This document shows positions 16,482 through 24,290 of a DNA stretch of 64,000 nt, piece after piece (within the stretch, counting starts at the first letter, position 1; every line of letters starts with the position of its first letter). Origin of the DNA: Streptomyces antioxidans (GTDB lineage Bacteria > Actinomycetota > Actinomycetes > Streptomycetales > Streptomycetaceae); NCBI RefSeq assembly GCF_000968685.2, contig NZ_LAKD02000032.1, forward strand, positions 124,001 to 188,000, written 5' to 3'. Under the pieces are notes generated by a model. That model searched no databases. It worked only from the letters and a program-made list of their open reading frames with translations, and had not been told where the DNA came from. A program made the translations under genes and the position numbers.

Positions 16482-16574
16482 TCACGGGCGGCGGATGGGC
16501 CGACTACGGCGTGACGGGCTACGGCTTGTGCCGTACCGCGCGATGATCGCGAACCTCAGATACGCAACGTCCAC
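16482..16574 (-). CDS. Candidate leader peptide (uORF) upstream of the ABC-F gene
   Basis: A 30-codon frame starting GTG 16574 (VDVAYLRFAIIARYGTSRSP then Arg/Ser/Pro-rich) ends 136 bases before the ABC-F start. The codons for RYGTSR form a TACGGC-ACAA-GCCGTA hairpin within the frame, which could refold with later stems such as CCCTCCGGAGGG. Short leader peptides with stalling-dependent refolding are known upstream of many ribosome-targeting resistance genes. The GAGG before GTG is very close, so the exact start is uncertain, and TACACT at about 16602-16607 could be its -10 box. Coding status is inferred from position and structure only. Confidence 0.4.
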   Translation of the reverse strand: MDVAYLRFAIIARYGTSRSPSRRSRPIRRP

Positions 16575-16804
16575 CTCTATCGGAGACAACAGGACCCCAG
16601 CAGTGTACCCCAGCCGTGGCGTGTGAGGTCGTGGCGGCGGCCGGGCGGGGGCCGCGCCGCCACCTTCCTGCCAACCTTCTCCCACTCCCCCGCCGCCGCG
16701 CACGGCCACCGTTACGATCACCCGCATGACCTGGCGGCGCATCCACACCGAGAAGCGCCGCCCGTTTCGGATCGCATGGCTCATCGGATCAAGGGACGTG
16801 AGAA

Positions 16805-17482
16805 GTGAACACCCGGTTAAGCATCGCGGCCGTGTCGGCCATCTCCCTGGTGGCGCTCCTGGGCGGTACGACGGTGGCGACGGCGCAGGAGTCCGACCCG
16901 GCGCCGAAGTCCTGTGACGGTGTCCGGCTGACCGGCGAGCTCCCCGTACCGGCGCCCGGCCAGGCGGTTTCGGGCCAGATCACCATTGGCCCCGACTGCA
17001 AGCCGGAGCGGGTCTCCGTCCAGCGCGGCCCGGCGTCGGCCCGCTCGGCGCACACCGCGACCGCCGCGGTCACCAGCGCCACCGCCACTCATCAGCTGCG
17101 TGGCTGGAACGAGATGTACGACTGCTGCAACATCCGTATGACGGGCCTCTACACCGCCTCCTCGTGGGACACCGCGGAGGGCCGCATCACCACGGGCGGC
17201 ACCGCGGCCTCCCAGGAGTGGAACCGCGAGCCGTGGGACGCCGGCTGGTCGCTCACCTCGCAGAACGCGAAGGACGACTGCGCCACGGACTGCGCCGAGG
17301 TCAACTCCGAAGCACACGCCGACTTCGCCTACCAGGGTGTCTTCGACCCGACCGGCGACTGGTACAACAACACCCACCACTCCTACGTGCGGTTGGCCGC
17401 GGACGGGACGGCGAGCTGCCGCTTCGATGTGGAGCTGCGGCACACCTTCGTCGGGTGGAACTGGCAGTACGGCTGCGAGTAA
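16805..17482 (+). CDS. Secreted Cys-rich protein of unknown function (TTA codon)
   Basis: A 225-residue protein with a clear Sec signal (NTRLSIAAVSAISLVALLGG, cleavage after ATA). The mature part has eight Cys, including an adjacent pair in YDCCNIRM and CATDC, enough for several disulfides, plus WNREPWDAGWSLTSQ and a FVGWNWQYGCE C-terminus. I do not recognise a family. Codon 5 is TTA (16817-16819), the rare leucine codon read by the bldA tRNA in Streptomyces, so translation is probably tied to development or late growth. Start GTG 16805. A strong bidirectional terminator separates it from the converging methyltransferase gene. Confidence 0.8.
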   Translation: MNTRLSIAAVSAISLVALLGGTTVATAQESDPAPKSCDGVRLTGELPVPAPGQAVSGQITIGPDCKPERVSVQRGPASARSAHTATAAVTSATATHQLRGWNEMYDCCNIRMTGLYTASSWDTAEGRITTGGTAASQEWNREPWDAGWSLTSQNAKDDCATDCAEVNSEAHADFAYQGVFDPTGDWYNNTHHSYVRLAADGTASCRFDVELRHTFVGWNWQYGCE

Positions 17483-17490
17483 CCAGCTCC

Positions 17491-17515
17491 GGTGCCGCCG
17501 GCCGCCGGCGGCACC
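17491..17515. terminator. Bidirectional terminator between converging genes
   Basis: GGTGCCGCCGG (17491-17501) pairs perfectly with CCGGCGGCACC (17505-17515). It fills the 36-base gap between the stop of the secreted protein (+) and the stop of the methyltransferase (-). Confidence 0.85.
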
Positions 17516-17518
17516 ACC

Positions 17519-18271
17519 TCAGGCCGCAGTGGTCCCCGCCCCCGTCGGACGCCGAAAGAGGGCCGCCCACAGGAACGGCTCCCCGAACAGCGGGGAGCCG
17601 GACGGCTCGTCGTGCATGCGGCGCAGCTCGATCTCGGTCAGCCCGGAGAAGATCCAGCGCAGCGAATCCGGTGTGTAGGCGAGGCCACCGTGCAGCGCGG
17701 ACTGCCGGTAGAAGGCCGCGTCGGGGAGTTCGGAGCCCATGGCGCCCGCCGCGAAGCAGGTGAGGGCGAGATGGCCGCCGGGGGCCAGGGCGCGTTCGAG
17801 GAGCGCGAGGTAGCTGATCCGGCGGTGCGGTGGCAGATGGTGGAAGCAGCCGGAATCGCAGATCAGGTCGTACGGTCCGGCCAACTCACCGGCCGTGAGG
17901 GCGAAGGCGTCGCCACGGTGGAACCGGATCTCGGCCCCTGCCTCACGGGCACGCTCCTCGGCCCAGGAGATGGCCGTGGGCGAGAGGTCGACGGCGTCCA
18001 CGGCGAAGCCGTGGGAGGCGAGGCGGAGGGCGTTACGGCCGGGGCCGCACCCCAGGTCGAGGGCCCTGCCCGGGGCGATCAGGCCACGGTCGAGATACGA
18101 CACCAAATGCTCATCGGGCTTGGCCGCGAAGAACGGCACGGCCTCGGAGCGGTCCGCGTAGAAGCCGTCCCACCATGAGGCGCCGGAGGCCGTCCAGCGG
18201 TCGGCCTCCGGCGCGAAGAGGCCGTCCAGAAGTCTCAGGACATCGTCCACCGTGCGGATGTTCCGGTCCAT
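17519..18271 (-). CDS. Class I SAM-dependent methyltransferase
   Basis: A 250-residue protein starting ATG 18271. The SAM-binding motif I is ALDLGCGPGRNALRLA at about residues 69-84, followed by VDAVDLSPTAISWA and the motif II-III region DLICDSGCFHHLPP; APGGHLALTCFA completes the fold. The WWDGFYADRSEAVPFF entry helix resembles tellurite/thiopurine-type small-molecule methyltransferases. The acceptor is unknown. It stands alone, converging with the secreted protein gene. Confidence 0.87.
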   Translation of the reverse strand: MDRNIRTVDDVLRLLDGLFAPEADRWTASGASWWDGFYADRSEAVPFFAAKPDEHLVSYLDRGLIAPGRALDLGCGPGRNALRLASHGFAVDAVDLSPTAISWAEERAREAGAEIRFHRGDAFALTAGELAGPYDLICDSGCFHHLPPHRRISYLALLERALAPGGHLALTCFAAGAMGSELPDAAFYRQSALHGGLAYTPDSLRWIFSGLTEIELRRMHDEPSGSPLFGEPFLWAALFRRPTGAGTTAA

Positions 18272-18392
18272 TCGCTCCCCTTTCCGAGGACTGAAACATA
18301 GCCACGGGTACGGTGAAAGGCCAGCTCAGAGGGTATGCGGCAAGGGCGCGGACGGGCGTCGGCGGGATGCGGGGGCAACGCGGCGGAGGAGT

Positions 18393-18423
18393 TGTCCGCG
18401 GTCGTGGGCAACGGCCGCGGACA
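18393..18423 (-). terminator. Hairpin downstream of the acetyltransferase gene
   Basis: TGTCCGCGG (18393-18401) and CCGCGGACA (18415-18423) are perfect 9-bp arms with a 13-nt loop, 73 bases after the acetyltransferase stop. Probable terminator. Confidence 0.5.
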
Positions 18424-18495
18424 GGCCCGTGGAGGGCCACCAAGGGGCCGGTTTCGGCGGCTCCGAGGCGCCTTTTTCAGCGTCCTCGGACTCGG

Positions 18496-19008
18496 TCAGG
18501 GATGAGCGGCGATCTGTCGGCGGAAGCACACCCGGTGCTGCCCTGGGCCGTCGTAATCGCCGTGTACGGGAAGGCCGTTGACCTCACGGTCGCCCTCCTC
18601 GAGCATGAACCCCATGGCCCGGTGGAAGGCCACGGACCCGGTGTTCAGGGGCGAGGTGATGGCGTGCACCTCACGGCGGCCCGCCTCGGCGGCGCGCTGG
18701 AAGAACGCGGTGTAGAGCCTGCGGCCCACGCCCTGCCCGCGCAGCTCGGGCGCCACGCCGACGAAGTGGATGTACGCCTGGTGGTCGTCGTCCGCCGCGT
18801 GGAAACCCACGAGGAACGCCTTGATGCCGTCGCCGTCCTCCAGTACCAGGCTGGTGCCGGAGAAGAACTGCAGAAACAGCCTGGGCAGCAGCATGGAAAG
18901 CTCACGCGCCTGGTCGGGGGTGCGTGAGTCGCCCCACCACTCCCGCACGCACTCGACGATCGCCCCGTGGTCGGAGACGTGGGCCCGGCGCAGTGTCATC
19001 TCTCTCAT
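18496..19008 (-). CDS. GNAT family N-acetyltransferase
   Basis: A 170-residue single-domain acetyltransferase. The acetyl-CoA-binding motif A is VGVAPELRGQGVGRRLYTAF (about residues 84-103), with the later GNAT strand/helix at SVAFHRAMGFMLEEGD. ATG 19008 is used here; ATG 18999 (codon 4) is an equally possible start. The N-terminal half (CVREWWGDSRTPDQARELSM) is typical of a substrate-binding helix region that does not predict the acceptor. No operon partner is evident. Confidence 0.87.
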   Translation of the reverse strand: MREMTLRRAHVSDHGAIVECVREWWGDSRTPDQARELSMLLPRLFLQFFSGTSLVLEDGDGIKAFLVGFHAADDDHQAYIHFVGVAPELRGQGVGRRLYTAFFQRAAEAGRREVHAITSPLNTGSVAFHRAMGFMLEEGDREVNGLPVHGDYDGPGQHRVCFRRQIAAHP

Positions 19009-19068
19009 GTCGCACCAGGCTACGCAGGTACCGCACCGGGCGTGACGGGACGGAGTGGCGGCGGTTGT

Positions 19069-19326
19069 TCACAGGGCCGTCATGACGTGCTTGACGCGGG
19101 TGTAGTCCTCGAAGCCGTACGCGGACAGGTCCTTGCCGTAGCCGGACTTCTTGAAGCCACCGTGCGGCATCTCGGACTGCGACCCCATGTCCAGGTGGGT
19201 TACGTTCACGCCGTCGGCCGCGACGCTCAGCGCGGGGGCGATGGCCACCCGCGGATCGCCGGGGTAGACCGGCATGTCCGTGGCCAGGGGGACGGAGAGG
19301 TCGACGAGGCGCACGGTGGCTCTCAC
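19069..19326 (-). pseudogene. In-frame chimera: N-terminus of a cyclase-family protein fused to C-terminus of an aldehyde dehydrogenase
   Basis: An 85-codon frame starting GTG 19326, overlapping the permease stop by four bases (GTGA). Residues 1-50 match the start of cyclase/kynurenine-formamidase-like proteins (VDLSVPLATDMPVYPGDP, ending NVTHLDMGSQ), just where the metal-binding HTGTHxDAP motif should begin. Residues 51-85 are instead the C-terminus of a gamma-aminobutyraldehyde/betaine-type aldehyde dehydrogenase (SEMPHGGFKKSGYGKD, then FEDYTRVKHVM). The catalytic parts of both are absent. The simplest reading is one deletion that removed the rest of the cyclase gene, anything between, and most of an aldehyde dehydrogenase gene, leaving the frame open. 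A functional product is unlikely. Confidence 0.85.
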
Positions 19327-20864
19327 GCCCCTTCCGCCACCGCGGGCACGGGCGCGCCGGTCTCCGTGGTGATCGGCGGTACGGACGCGTCCGAGGCGCG
19401 GACCAGCCGCGGCCCCTCGGGCCCGTACACCTCGCGCGGCTCGGGGAAGAGCCACAGCAGCGCCAGATAGAGGAGCGAGGCGGTGGCGAGGCCCACCGGC
19501 AGCGAGATGTCCGCGCCGTCGGCCAGTTCGCCGAGCGGCCCGACGAACTGGCCGGGGACGTTGACGAAGAGCAGCGCGAGCACCGCCGCGGTCAGCCAGG
19601 CGCCCATGCCACGCCAGTTCCAGCCGTGGTGGAACCAGTAACGGCCGCCGCGCTGGCGCCGGTTGAACACCTGGAGCGAATCGGGGTCGTACCAGCCGCG
19701 CCGGGTCACATAGCCGAGCACCATGATGATCATCCAGGGGGCGGTACAGGTGATGATCAGCGTGGCGAAGGTGGAGATGGACTGGGAGAGGTTGGCGGCG
19801 AACCGGCCCAGGAAGATGAACCCGATCGAGAGCACCCCGACGAACAGCGTGGCCTGCACCCGGCTGAAGCGGGTGAACACGCTGGAGAAGTCCAGCCCGG
19901 TGCCGTAGAGCGAGGTGGTGCCGGTGGACAGGCCGCCGATGAGCGCGAGCAGGCACACCGGCAGGAAGTACCAGCCGGGCGAGATGGCCAGCAGTCCGCC
20001 GACGTAGTTCGGCGCCCCGGCGTCCATGTACGGCGCGGCCTTCTTGGCGATGATCGAGGCGGTGGCCAGGCCGAAGAAGAACGGCAGGAGGGTGGCGATC
20101 TGCGAGGCGAACGCCGCCGTGACGACCTTGCGGCGCGAGGTGTCGGCGGGGATGTAGCGCGCCCAGTCGCCGAGGAAGGCGCCGAAGGACACCGGGTTGG
20201 ACAGCACGATCAGCGCCGAGCCGATGAACGCGGGCCAGAACCCGGGCGTGGACGCGGAGGGGAACACTCCCTGGTAGCCGGGGTCGAAGTCCCCCACGAA
20301 GGCGAAGAAGCCGAGGACGAACAGCGTTGAGGCCGCCACCACCGCGATCTTGTTGACGAAGAGCATGAACCGGAACCCGTACACGCACACCGTCAGCACC
20401 AGCGCCCCGAAGACCCCGTAGGCGAGGGCGAACGCCCCGTCGTTCTGTGGCACGTCCATCAGCCGGTGGGCGCCGCCGACCAGCGCGTCACCGGAGGACC
20501 ACACCGAGATGGAGAAGAACGCGATGGCGGTGAGCAGCGACAGGAACGAGCCGACGATCCGTCCGTGCACCCCCAGGTGTGCCGAGGAGGAGACCGCGTT
20601 GTTGGTGCCGTTGCACGGGCCGAACACCGCGAGCGGGGCGAGGATCAGGGAGCCGCCCAGCACGCCGAGCACGGTCGCCGCCAGGCCCTGCCGGAAGGAG
20701 AGCCCGAAGAGGATCGGGAAGGCGCCGAGCACACAGGTGGCGAAGGTGTTGGCGCCGCCGAACGCGACGCGGAACAGGTCGAAGGGGGTCGCGCTGCGGT
20801 CCGCGTCGGGGATGCGCTCGATCCCGTAGCTCTCGACCTCGGTCAGGGCCGGAGAATCACTCAT
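19323..20864 (-). CDS. NCS1 family nucleobase/cation symporter (cytosine/allantoin permease type)
   Basis: A 513-residue inner-membrane transporter with about 12 hydrophobic segments. The NCS1 signature lies early, at GPCNGTNNAVSSSAHLGVHG, in the TM2-TM3 region. Members carry cytosine, purines, allantoin or hydantoins with Na+ or H+. Its start overlaps the ureohydrolase stop by 8 bases and its stop overlaps the remnant by 4, so the three were one operon. Context with a ureohydrolase and PucR regulator suggests uptake of a nitrogen-rich guanidino or ureide compound (inference). Confidence 0.9.
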   Translation of the reverse strand: MSDSPALTEVESYGIERIPDADRSATPFDLFRVAFGGANTFATCVLGAFPILFGLSFRQGLAATVLGVLGGSLILAPLAVFGPCNGTNNAVSSSAHLGVHGRIVGSFLSLLTAIAFFSISVWSSGDALVGGAHRLMDVPQNDGAFALAYGVFGALVLTVCVYGFRFMLFVNKIAVVAASTLFVLGFFAFVGDFDPGYQGVFPSASTPGFWPAFIGSALIVLSNPVSFGAFLGDWARYIPADTSRRKVVTAAFASQIATLLPFFFGLATASIIAKKAAPYMDAGAPNYVGGLLAISPGWYFLPVCLLALIGGLSTGTTSLYGTGLDFSSVFTRFSRVQATLFVGVLSIGFIFLGRFAANLSQSISTFATLIITCTAPWMIIMVLGYVTRRGWYDPDSLQVFNRRQRGGRYWFHHGWNWRGMGAWLTAAVLALLFVNVPGQFVGPLGELADGADISLPVGLATASLLYLALLWLFPEPREVYGPEGPRLVRASDASVPPITTETGAPVPAVAEGA

Positions 20865-21819
20865 CCGTCTTCTCCCGCTTTTCTTGGAGTGCGAGCAGGC
20901 TGATCAGGTCGTAGGCGACATGGGAGGCCGCGACCGAGGTGATCTCGGCGTGGTCGTAGGCGGGCGCCACCTCCACCACGTCCGCGCCGATCAGACGGCA
21001 TCCGGCCAGTCCGCGCAGGATCTCCAGGAGCTCGCGCGAGGTGAGGCCGCCCGCCTCGGGGGTGCCGGTGCCGGGGGCGTGGGCCGGGTCGAGGCAGTCG
21101 ATGTCGATGGAGATGTACAGCGGCCGGTCACCGATGCGCTGCCGCAGCTGGTCGGCCACCTCGTCGGCGCCGCGCCGGTAGACATCGGCGGAGGTGACGA
21201 TGCCGAAGCCCAGCTTCTCGTCCTCGGTGAGGTCCTGCTTCCCGTACAGCGGGCCGCGGGTGCCGACGTGCGAGAGGGCGGAGGTGTCGACGATTCCCTC
21301 CTCCACGGCCCGGCGGAACGGGGTGCCATGGGTGTGCTCGGCGCCGAAGTAGGTGTCCCAGGTGTCCAGGTGGGCGTCGAAGTGGAGCACCGCGACCGGG
21401 CCGTGCCGCCCTGCGGCTGCGCGCAGCAGCGGGAGCGCGATGGTGTGGTCGCCACCGATGGTGACCAGGCGGGTTCCTGCGGCCTGGAGGGTGCCCGCGG
21501 CGTCCTGGATGGTCTCGATGGCCTCGCCGATGTCGAAGGGGTTGACCGCGATGTCGCCGGCGTCGGCCACCTGCTGGGTGGCGAACGGGGACACGTCCAG
21601 GCCCGGGTGGTAGGGGCGCAGCAGCCGGCTGGCCTCGCGGACCGCGGCGGGCCCGAAGCGGGCGCCGGGGCGGTAGGAGACACCGCCGTCGAACGGGACG
21701 CCCACCACCGCCACGTCGGCCCCCGCGACCTCGTCGAGGCGGGGCAGCCTGGCGAAGGTGGCCGGGCCGGCGAAGCGCGGGACCCGGGAGGAGTCGACGG
21801 GTCCTCGGGGTTCGGTCAT
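20857..21819 (-). CDS. Agmatinase/guanidinobutyrase-type ureohydrolase
   Basis: Start ATG 21819 gives 320 residues; a longer frame exists upstream but lacks family similarity. It hydrolyses a guanidino group to urea and amine. Mn-binding residues are all present: His125 (GGDHT), Asp148/His150/Asp152 (FDAHLDTWD), Asp239/Asp241 (SIDIDCLDPA). The substrate-pocket loop THGTPFRRAVEEG suits agmatine, guanidinobutyrate or guanidinopropionate; sequence alone does not decide. An aldehyde-dehydrogenase fragment of the aminobutyraldehyde type downstream would fit agmatine/putrescine-like catabolism. It is divergent from a PucR regulator. Confidence 0.9.
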   Translation of the reverse strand: MTEPRGPVDSSRVPRFAGPATFARLPRLDEVAGADVAVVGVPFDGGVSYRPGARFGPAAVREASRLLRPYHPGLDVSPFATQQVADAGDIAVNPFDIGEAIETIQDAAGTLQAAGTRLVTIGGDHTIALPLLRAAAGRHGPVAVLHFDAHLDTWDTYFGAEHTHGTPFRRAVEEGIVDTSALSHVGTRGPLYGKQDLTEDEKLGFGIVTSADVYRRGADEVADQLRQRIGDRPLYISIDIDCLDPAHAPGTGTPEAGGLTSRELLEILRGLAGCRLIGADVVEVAPAYDHAEITSVAASHVAYDLISLLALQEKREKTDE

Positions 21820-21907
21820 GGTGGTGCGGTCCCTTCTTGACGTGCGCAGGTGCGGTCCGGTCGAGCGAGTCTGCACAGCGGAGGAACCGCGCGACAATCG
21901 TTGCTGG

Positions 21908-21947
21908 GACAAAGAGTTAGGCTCAATTTGTGGTGAACGACAAAGAG
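21908..21947. promoter_or_regulatory. Direct repeats GACAAAGAG at the divergent PucR/ureohydrolase promoter
   Basis: GACAAAGAG occurs at 21908-21916 and 21939-21947, 31 bases apart (about three helical turns), flanking the PucR start codon. CGACAATCGTTG lies just upstream. Such same-face repeats are plausible regulator sites; the second copy overlaps codons 4-6 of the regulator gene. Confidence 0.35.
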
Positions 21948-23390
21948 CAGGGTGTGACGGTCGACGATCTGCTGTCGTATCCGGCTCTGCAGCTGCGGTT
22001 GATCGCGGGCGGCGCGGGGCTGCACCGCTCGGTGTCCTGGGCGCACGTGAGCGAGCTGGACGACCCCACGCCCTGGCTGCTCGGCTCCGAGATGATCATG
22101 ACGACGGGGATAGCGATGCCCCGCTCGGCGGCCGGACAGCGCGCCTATCTGGAGCGGCTGGACGACGCCGGGGTGGCCGCCCTGGCGGTCTCCGCCCAGC
22201 TGCGGATGCCCCCGCTGCGCCGGGCGTTCTTCGACGCCGCCGAGGAACGGGGGATGCCGGTCCTGGAGATCCCGCTGGCCGTGCCGTTCATGGCGGTGGC
22301 GCAGGAAGTGGCCGCCGCCGTACAGGAGGACGCCCGCCACCGGCTGGGCGCCCAGCTGCAGGTGTTCGGCGCGCTGCGCTGGCTGACCTCGGAGAACCTG
22401 GACACCGCGACGCTGTTCGGACGGCTGGAGAAGCTGTCCGGGTACGACATCTATCTGTGCACCCCCCAGGGACGGCCGCTGCTGCCGGGGGTGCCCGCGC
22501 CCGACGCGTCGGTGATCCCCGGCTCGGCGGACGCCCCGCCGACCATCCCGGGTGGCTTCGCCCTCCCGGTCCCCTCTCCCGGTGGCCCGGCGGGCTTTCT
22601 CATCGCCTTCGAACGGGAGGGCGCGCGCCCGGCGGGGCTCGCCGTGGTGCAGCACATCGCCACGGTGGCCGCCCTCCAGCTCGCCATGGTGCGCACCGAA
22701 CGGGAGACACTGCGCCGCGAGGGCGCGGAGATCCTCGCCGAGCTGCTGCAGGGTGCGCTCGAACCCGCGGTGGCGCGGCGCCATCTGCTGCGCCATTCCA
22801 TCGAGGGCGAGACCGTGCTGGCGGTGGTCAGGGGCGTCACCGAGGACGCGGTGCTGCGGGCACTTGAGGACCAGCCGTGTCTGCTGCTCAAGCGCGGCGA
22901 GGACCGCTATCTGCTCGGTTCGCCCGGCCTGGGGGACGCGGTCGAGTCCCTGCCGGATGTGGCCGCCGGGATGAGCCGCCCGTTCAGCCCCGGCTCCCCG
23001 CTGCGGATCGCCCAGCGCGAGGCGCTGTGGGCGGCGTCCCACGCCGTCGCGTCCGGCCGCGCCCTCGTGCGGTACGGCGACGATGTCACCGGCCGCTGGC
23101 TGCCGGACGACCCGGCCGCGCTCAGCGATCTGGTCGAGCATGTGCTGGGCGAGGCGCTGCGCTACGACACCGGCCACGGCTCACGGCTGCTGACTTCGGT
23201 GCGCACCTGGATGGAGCGCGACCGCCGTACGGACGAGGCGGCCGCGGCGCTCCATGTGCACCCCAACACGCTCGCCTACCGGCTGCGCCGCTTCAGCGAG
23301 CTGACCGGCCGCGACCTGTCCACCACGGGCGCGTTCGCCGAGGTCTGGCTGGCGATCCGGGCCGCGAGCCAGCTCGGTCTGCTCGACTGA
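21930..23390 (+). CDS. PucR family transcriptional regulator
   Basis: A 486-residue regulator. The N-terminal PucR domain (about 8-125) opens with TVDDLLSYPALQLRLIAGG and has HVSELDDPTPWLLGSEMIMT. A GGDEF/GAF-like middle follows. The C-terminal PucR helix-turn-helix lies at about 425-480 (RTDEAAAALHVHPNTLAYRL). Family members respond to purine/ureide or amino-acid-derived inducers. Start is GTG 21930 (GTG 21933 also possible) with a weak ribosome site. It is divergent from the ureohydrolase-permease operon, which it most likely controls. Confidence 0.92.
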   Translation: MVNDKEQGVTVDDLLSYPALQLRLIAGGAGLHRSVSWAHVSELDDPTPWLLGSEMIMTTGIAMPRSAAGQRAYLERLDDAGVAALAVSAQLRMPPLRRAFFDAAEERGMPVLEIPLAVPFMAVAQEVAAAVQEDARHRLGAQLQVFGALRWLTSENLDTATLFGRLEKLSGYDIYLCTPQGRPLLPGVPAPDASVIPGSADAPPTIPGGFALPVPSPGGPAGFLIAFEREGARPAGLAVVQHIATVAALQLAMVRTERETLRREGAEILAELLQGALEPAVARRHLLRHSIEGETVLAVVRGVTEDAVLRALEDQPCLLLKRGEDRYLLGSPGLGDAVESLPDVAAGMSRPFSPGSPLRIAQREALWAASHAVASGRALVRYGDDVTGRWLPDDPAALSDLVEHVLGEALRYDTGHGSRLLTSVRTWMERDRRTDEAAAALHVHPNTLAYRLRRFSELTGRDLSTTGAFAEVWLAIRAASQLGLLD

Positions 23391-23435
23391 TTGTGGATTC
23401 CCGGAGCGTCCGGCGCTCAGTGCGGGGATCCGCGC

Positions 23436-24242
23436 TCAGTGCGGGCGCCGGCCCCAGCAGGTGATGAGCGGGGCGGTGGTGACGTCCATGCCCTCGCCGC
23501 GCAGCTGGTCCAGATGGCGCCCGATCTCCTCCTCGGTGGCCAGGCCGCCCGCCACCAGTCGCCCGCGCAGCTGACGCACGGTGGCCGCCTCCAGCTCCCG
23601 GCAGGCCGGGGAGGTCAGCGGGAAGCAGCCCTCGGCGCGGACATCGTGCAGCCCGGCGCCGCGCAACAGCGCGGGCAGGGTGCGGCCGAAGGCGAGGTCC
23701 GCCCCGCGCCCGGCGAGCAGCGCGCGGAATCCGCGGCGGATCCGGTTGGCCAGCTCCTCGGCCGGGCCGCGCTCATCGGGGCAGGCCAGGGGCTGGAGCG
23801 CCGGATCGGCGTCCTCCACGACCAGCCATCCGCCCGGCCGCACCGCCCCGGCCATCCGGCGCAGCGCCTCGGCCCGGTCGGGCAGATGCACCAGCACCAG
23901 CCGGACGTGGACGAGGTCGAAGCCGTCGCCCGGCGGCTCGTCGCGGGCCACGTCATGGCGCCGTACCTCGATCGGTCCGGTGGCCGGGCCGGACAGCCCG
24001 GTGAGCCAGGAGGTGTCGATGTCGGTCACCAGCACCTGCCCGGTGGGCCCGACCCGCTCGGCGAGGGCGGTGGGCACCGAGGGCCCGCCCGCCCCCACCT
24101 CCCAGCAGCGCCATCCGGCGGCAAGGCCGAGCCGGTCGAGGTGGTCCAGGGTCCAGGGGTCGAAGAGCTCGGCCAGCGCGTCAAAGCGCCGCCCGGCCTC
24201 GCGCTGCCGGTTGTCGAGCAGATAGCCGCTCTCGGATGTCAT
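23436..24242 (-). CDS. SAM-dependent methyltransferase
   Basis: A 268-residue class I methyltransferase. Motif I is CWEVGAGGPSVPTALAERVG at about residues 46-65, VLVTDIDTSWL binds the ribose, FDLVHVRLVLVHLPDRAEAL spans motif II, and RPGGWLVVEDADP is motif III. It belongs to the UbiE/ArsM-like group of small-molecule methyltransferases. No acceptor can be inferred. It lies 48 bases downstream of an Rrf2 regulator on the same strand and could be co-transcribed with the Rrf2/SfnB-like pair. A 14-bp direct repeat GCGCTCAGTGCGGG (23413, 23432) sits at its 3' end. Confidence 0.85.
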   Translation of the reverse strand: MTSESGYLLDNRQREAGRRFDALAELFDPWTLDHLDRLGLAAGWRCWEVGAGGPSVPTALAERVGPTGQVLVTDIDTSWLTGLSGPATGPIEVRRHDVARDEPPGDGFDLVHVRLVLVHLPDRAEALRRMAGAVRPGGWLVVEDADPALQPLACPDERGPAEELANRIRRGFRALLAGRGADLAFGRTLPALLRGAGLHDVRAEGCFPLTSPACRELEAATVRQLRGRLVAGGLATEEEIGRHLDQLRGEGMDVTTAPLITCWGRRPH

Positions 24243-24290
24243 GCGCCCATCCTCCCGCGCCGGACGCCTCCAGCCGGTCAGGCCCGGGAC

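Noticed and set aside
19069..20388. A 439-residue minus-strand frame covering the permease and the relic
   Set aside because: Its first part is an out-of-frame reading of the permease gene; only the last 85 codons after GTG 19326 carry recognisable protein sequence.
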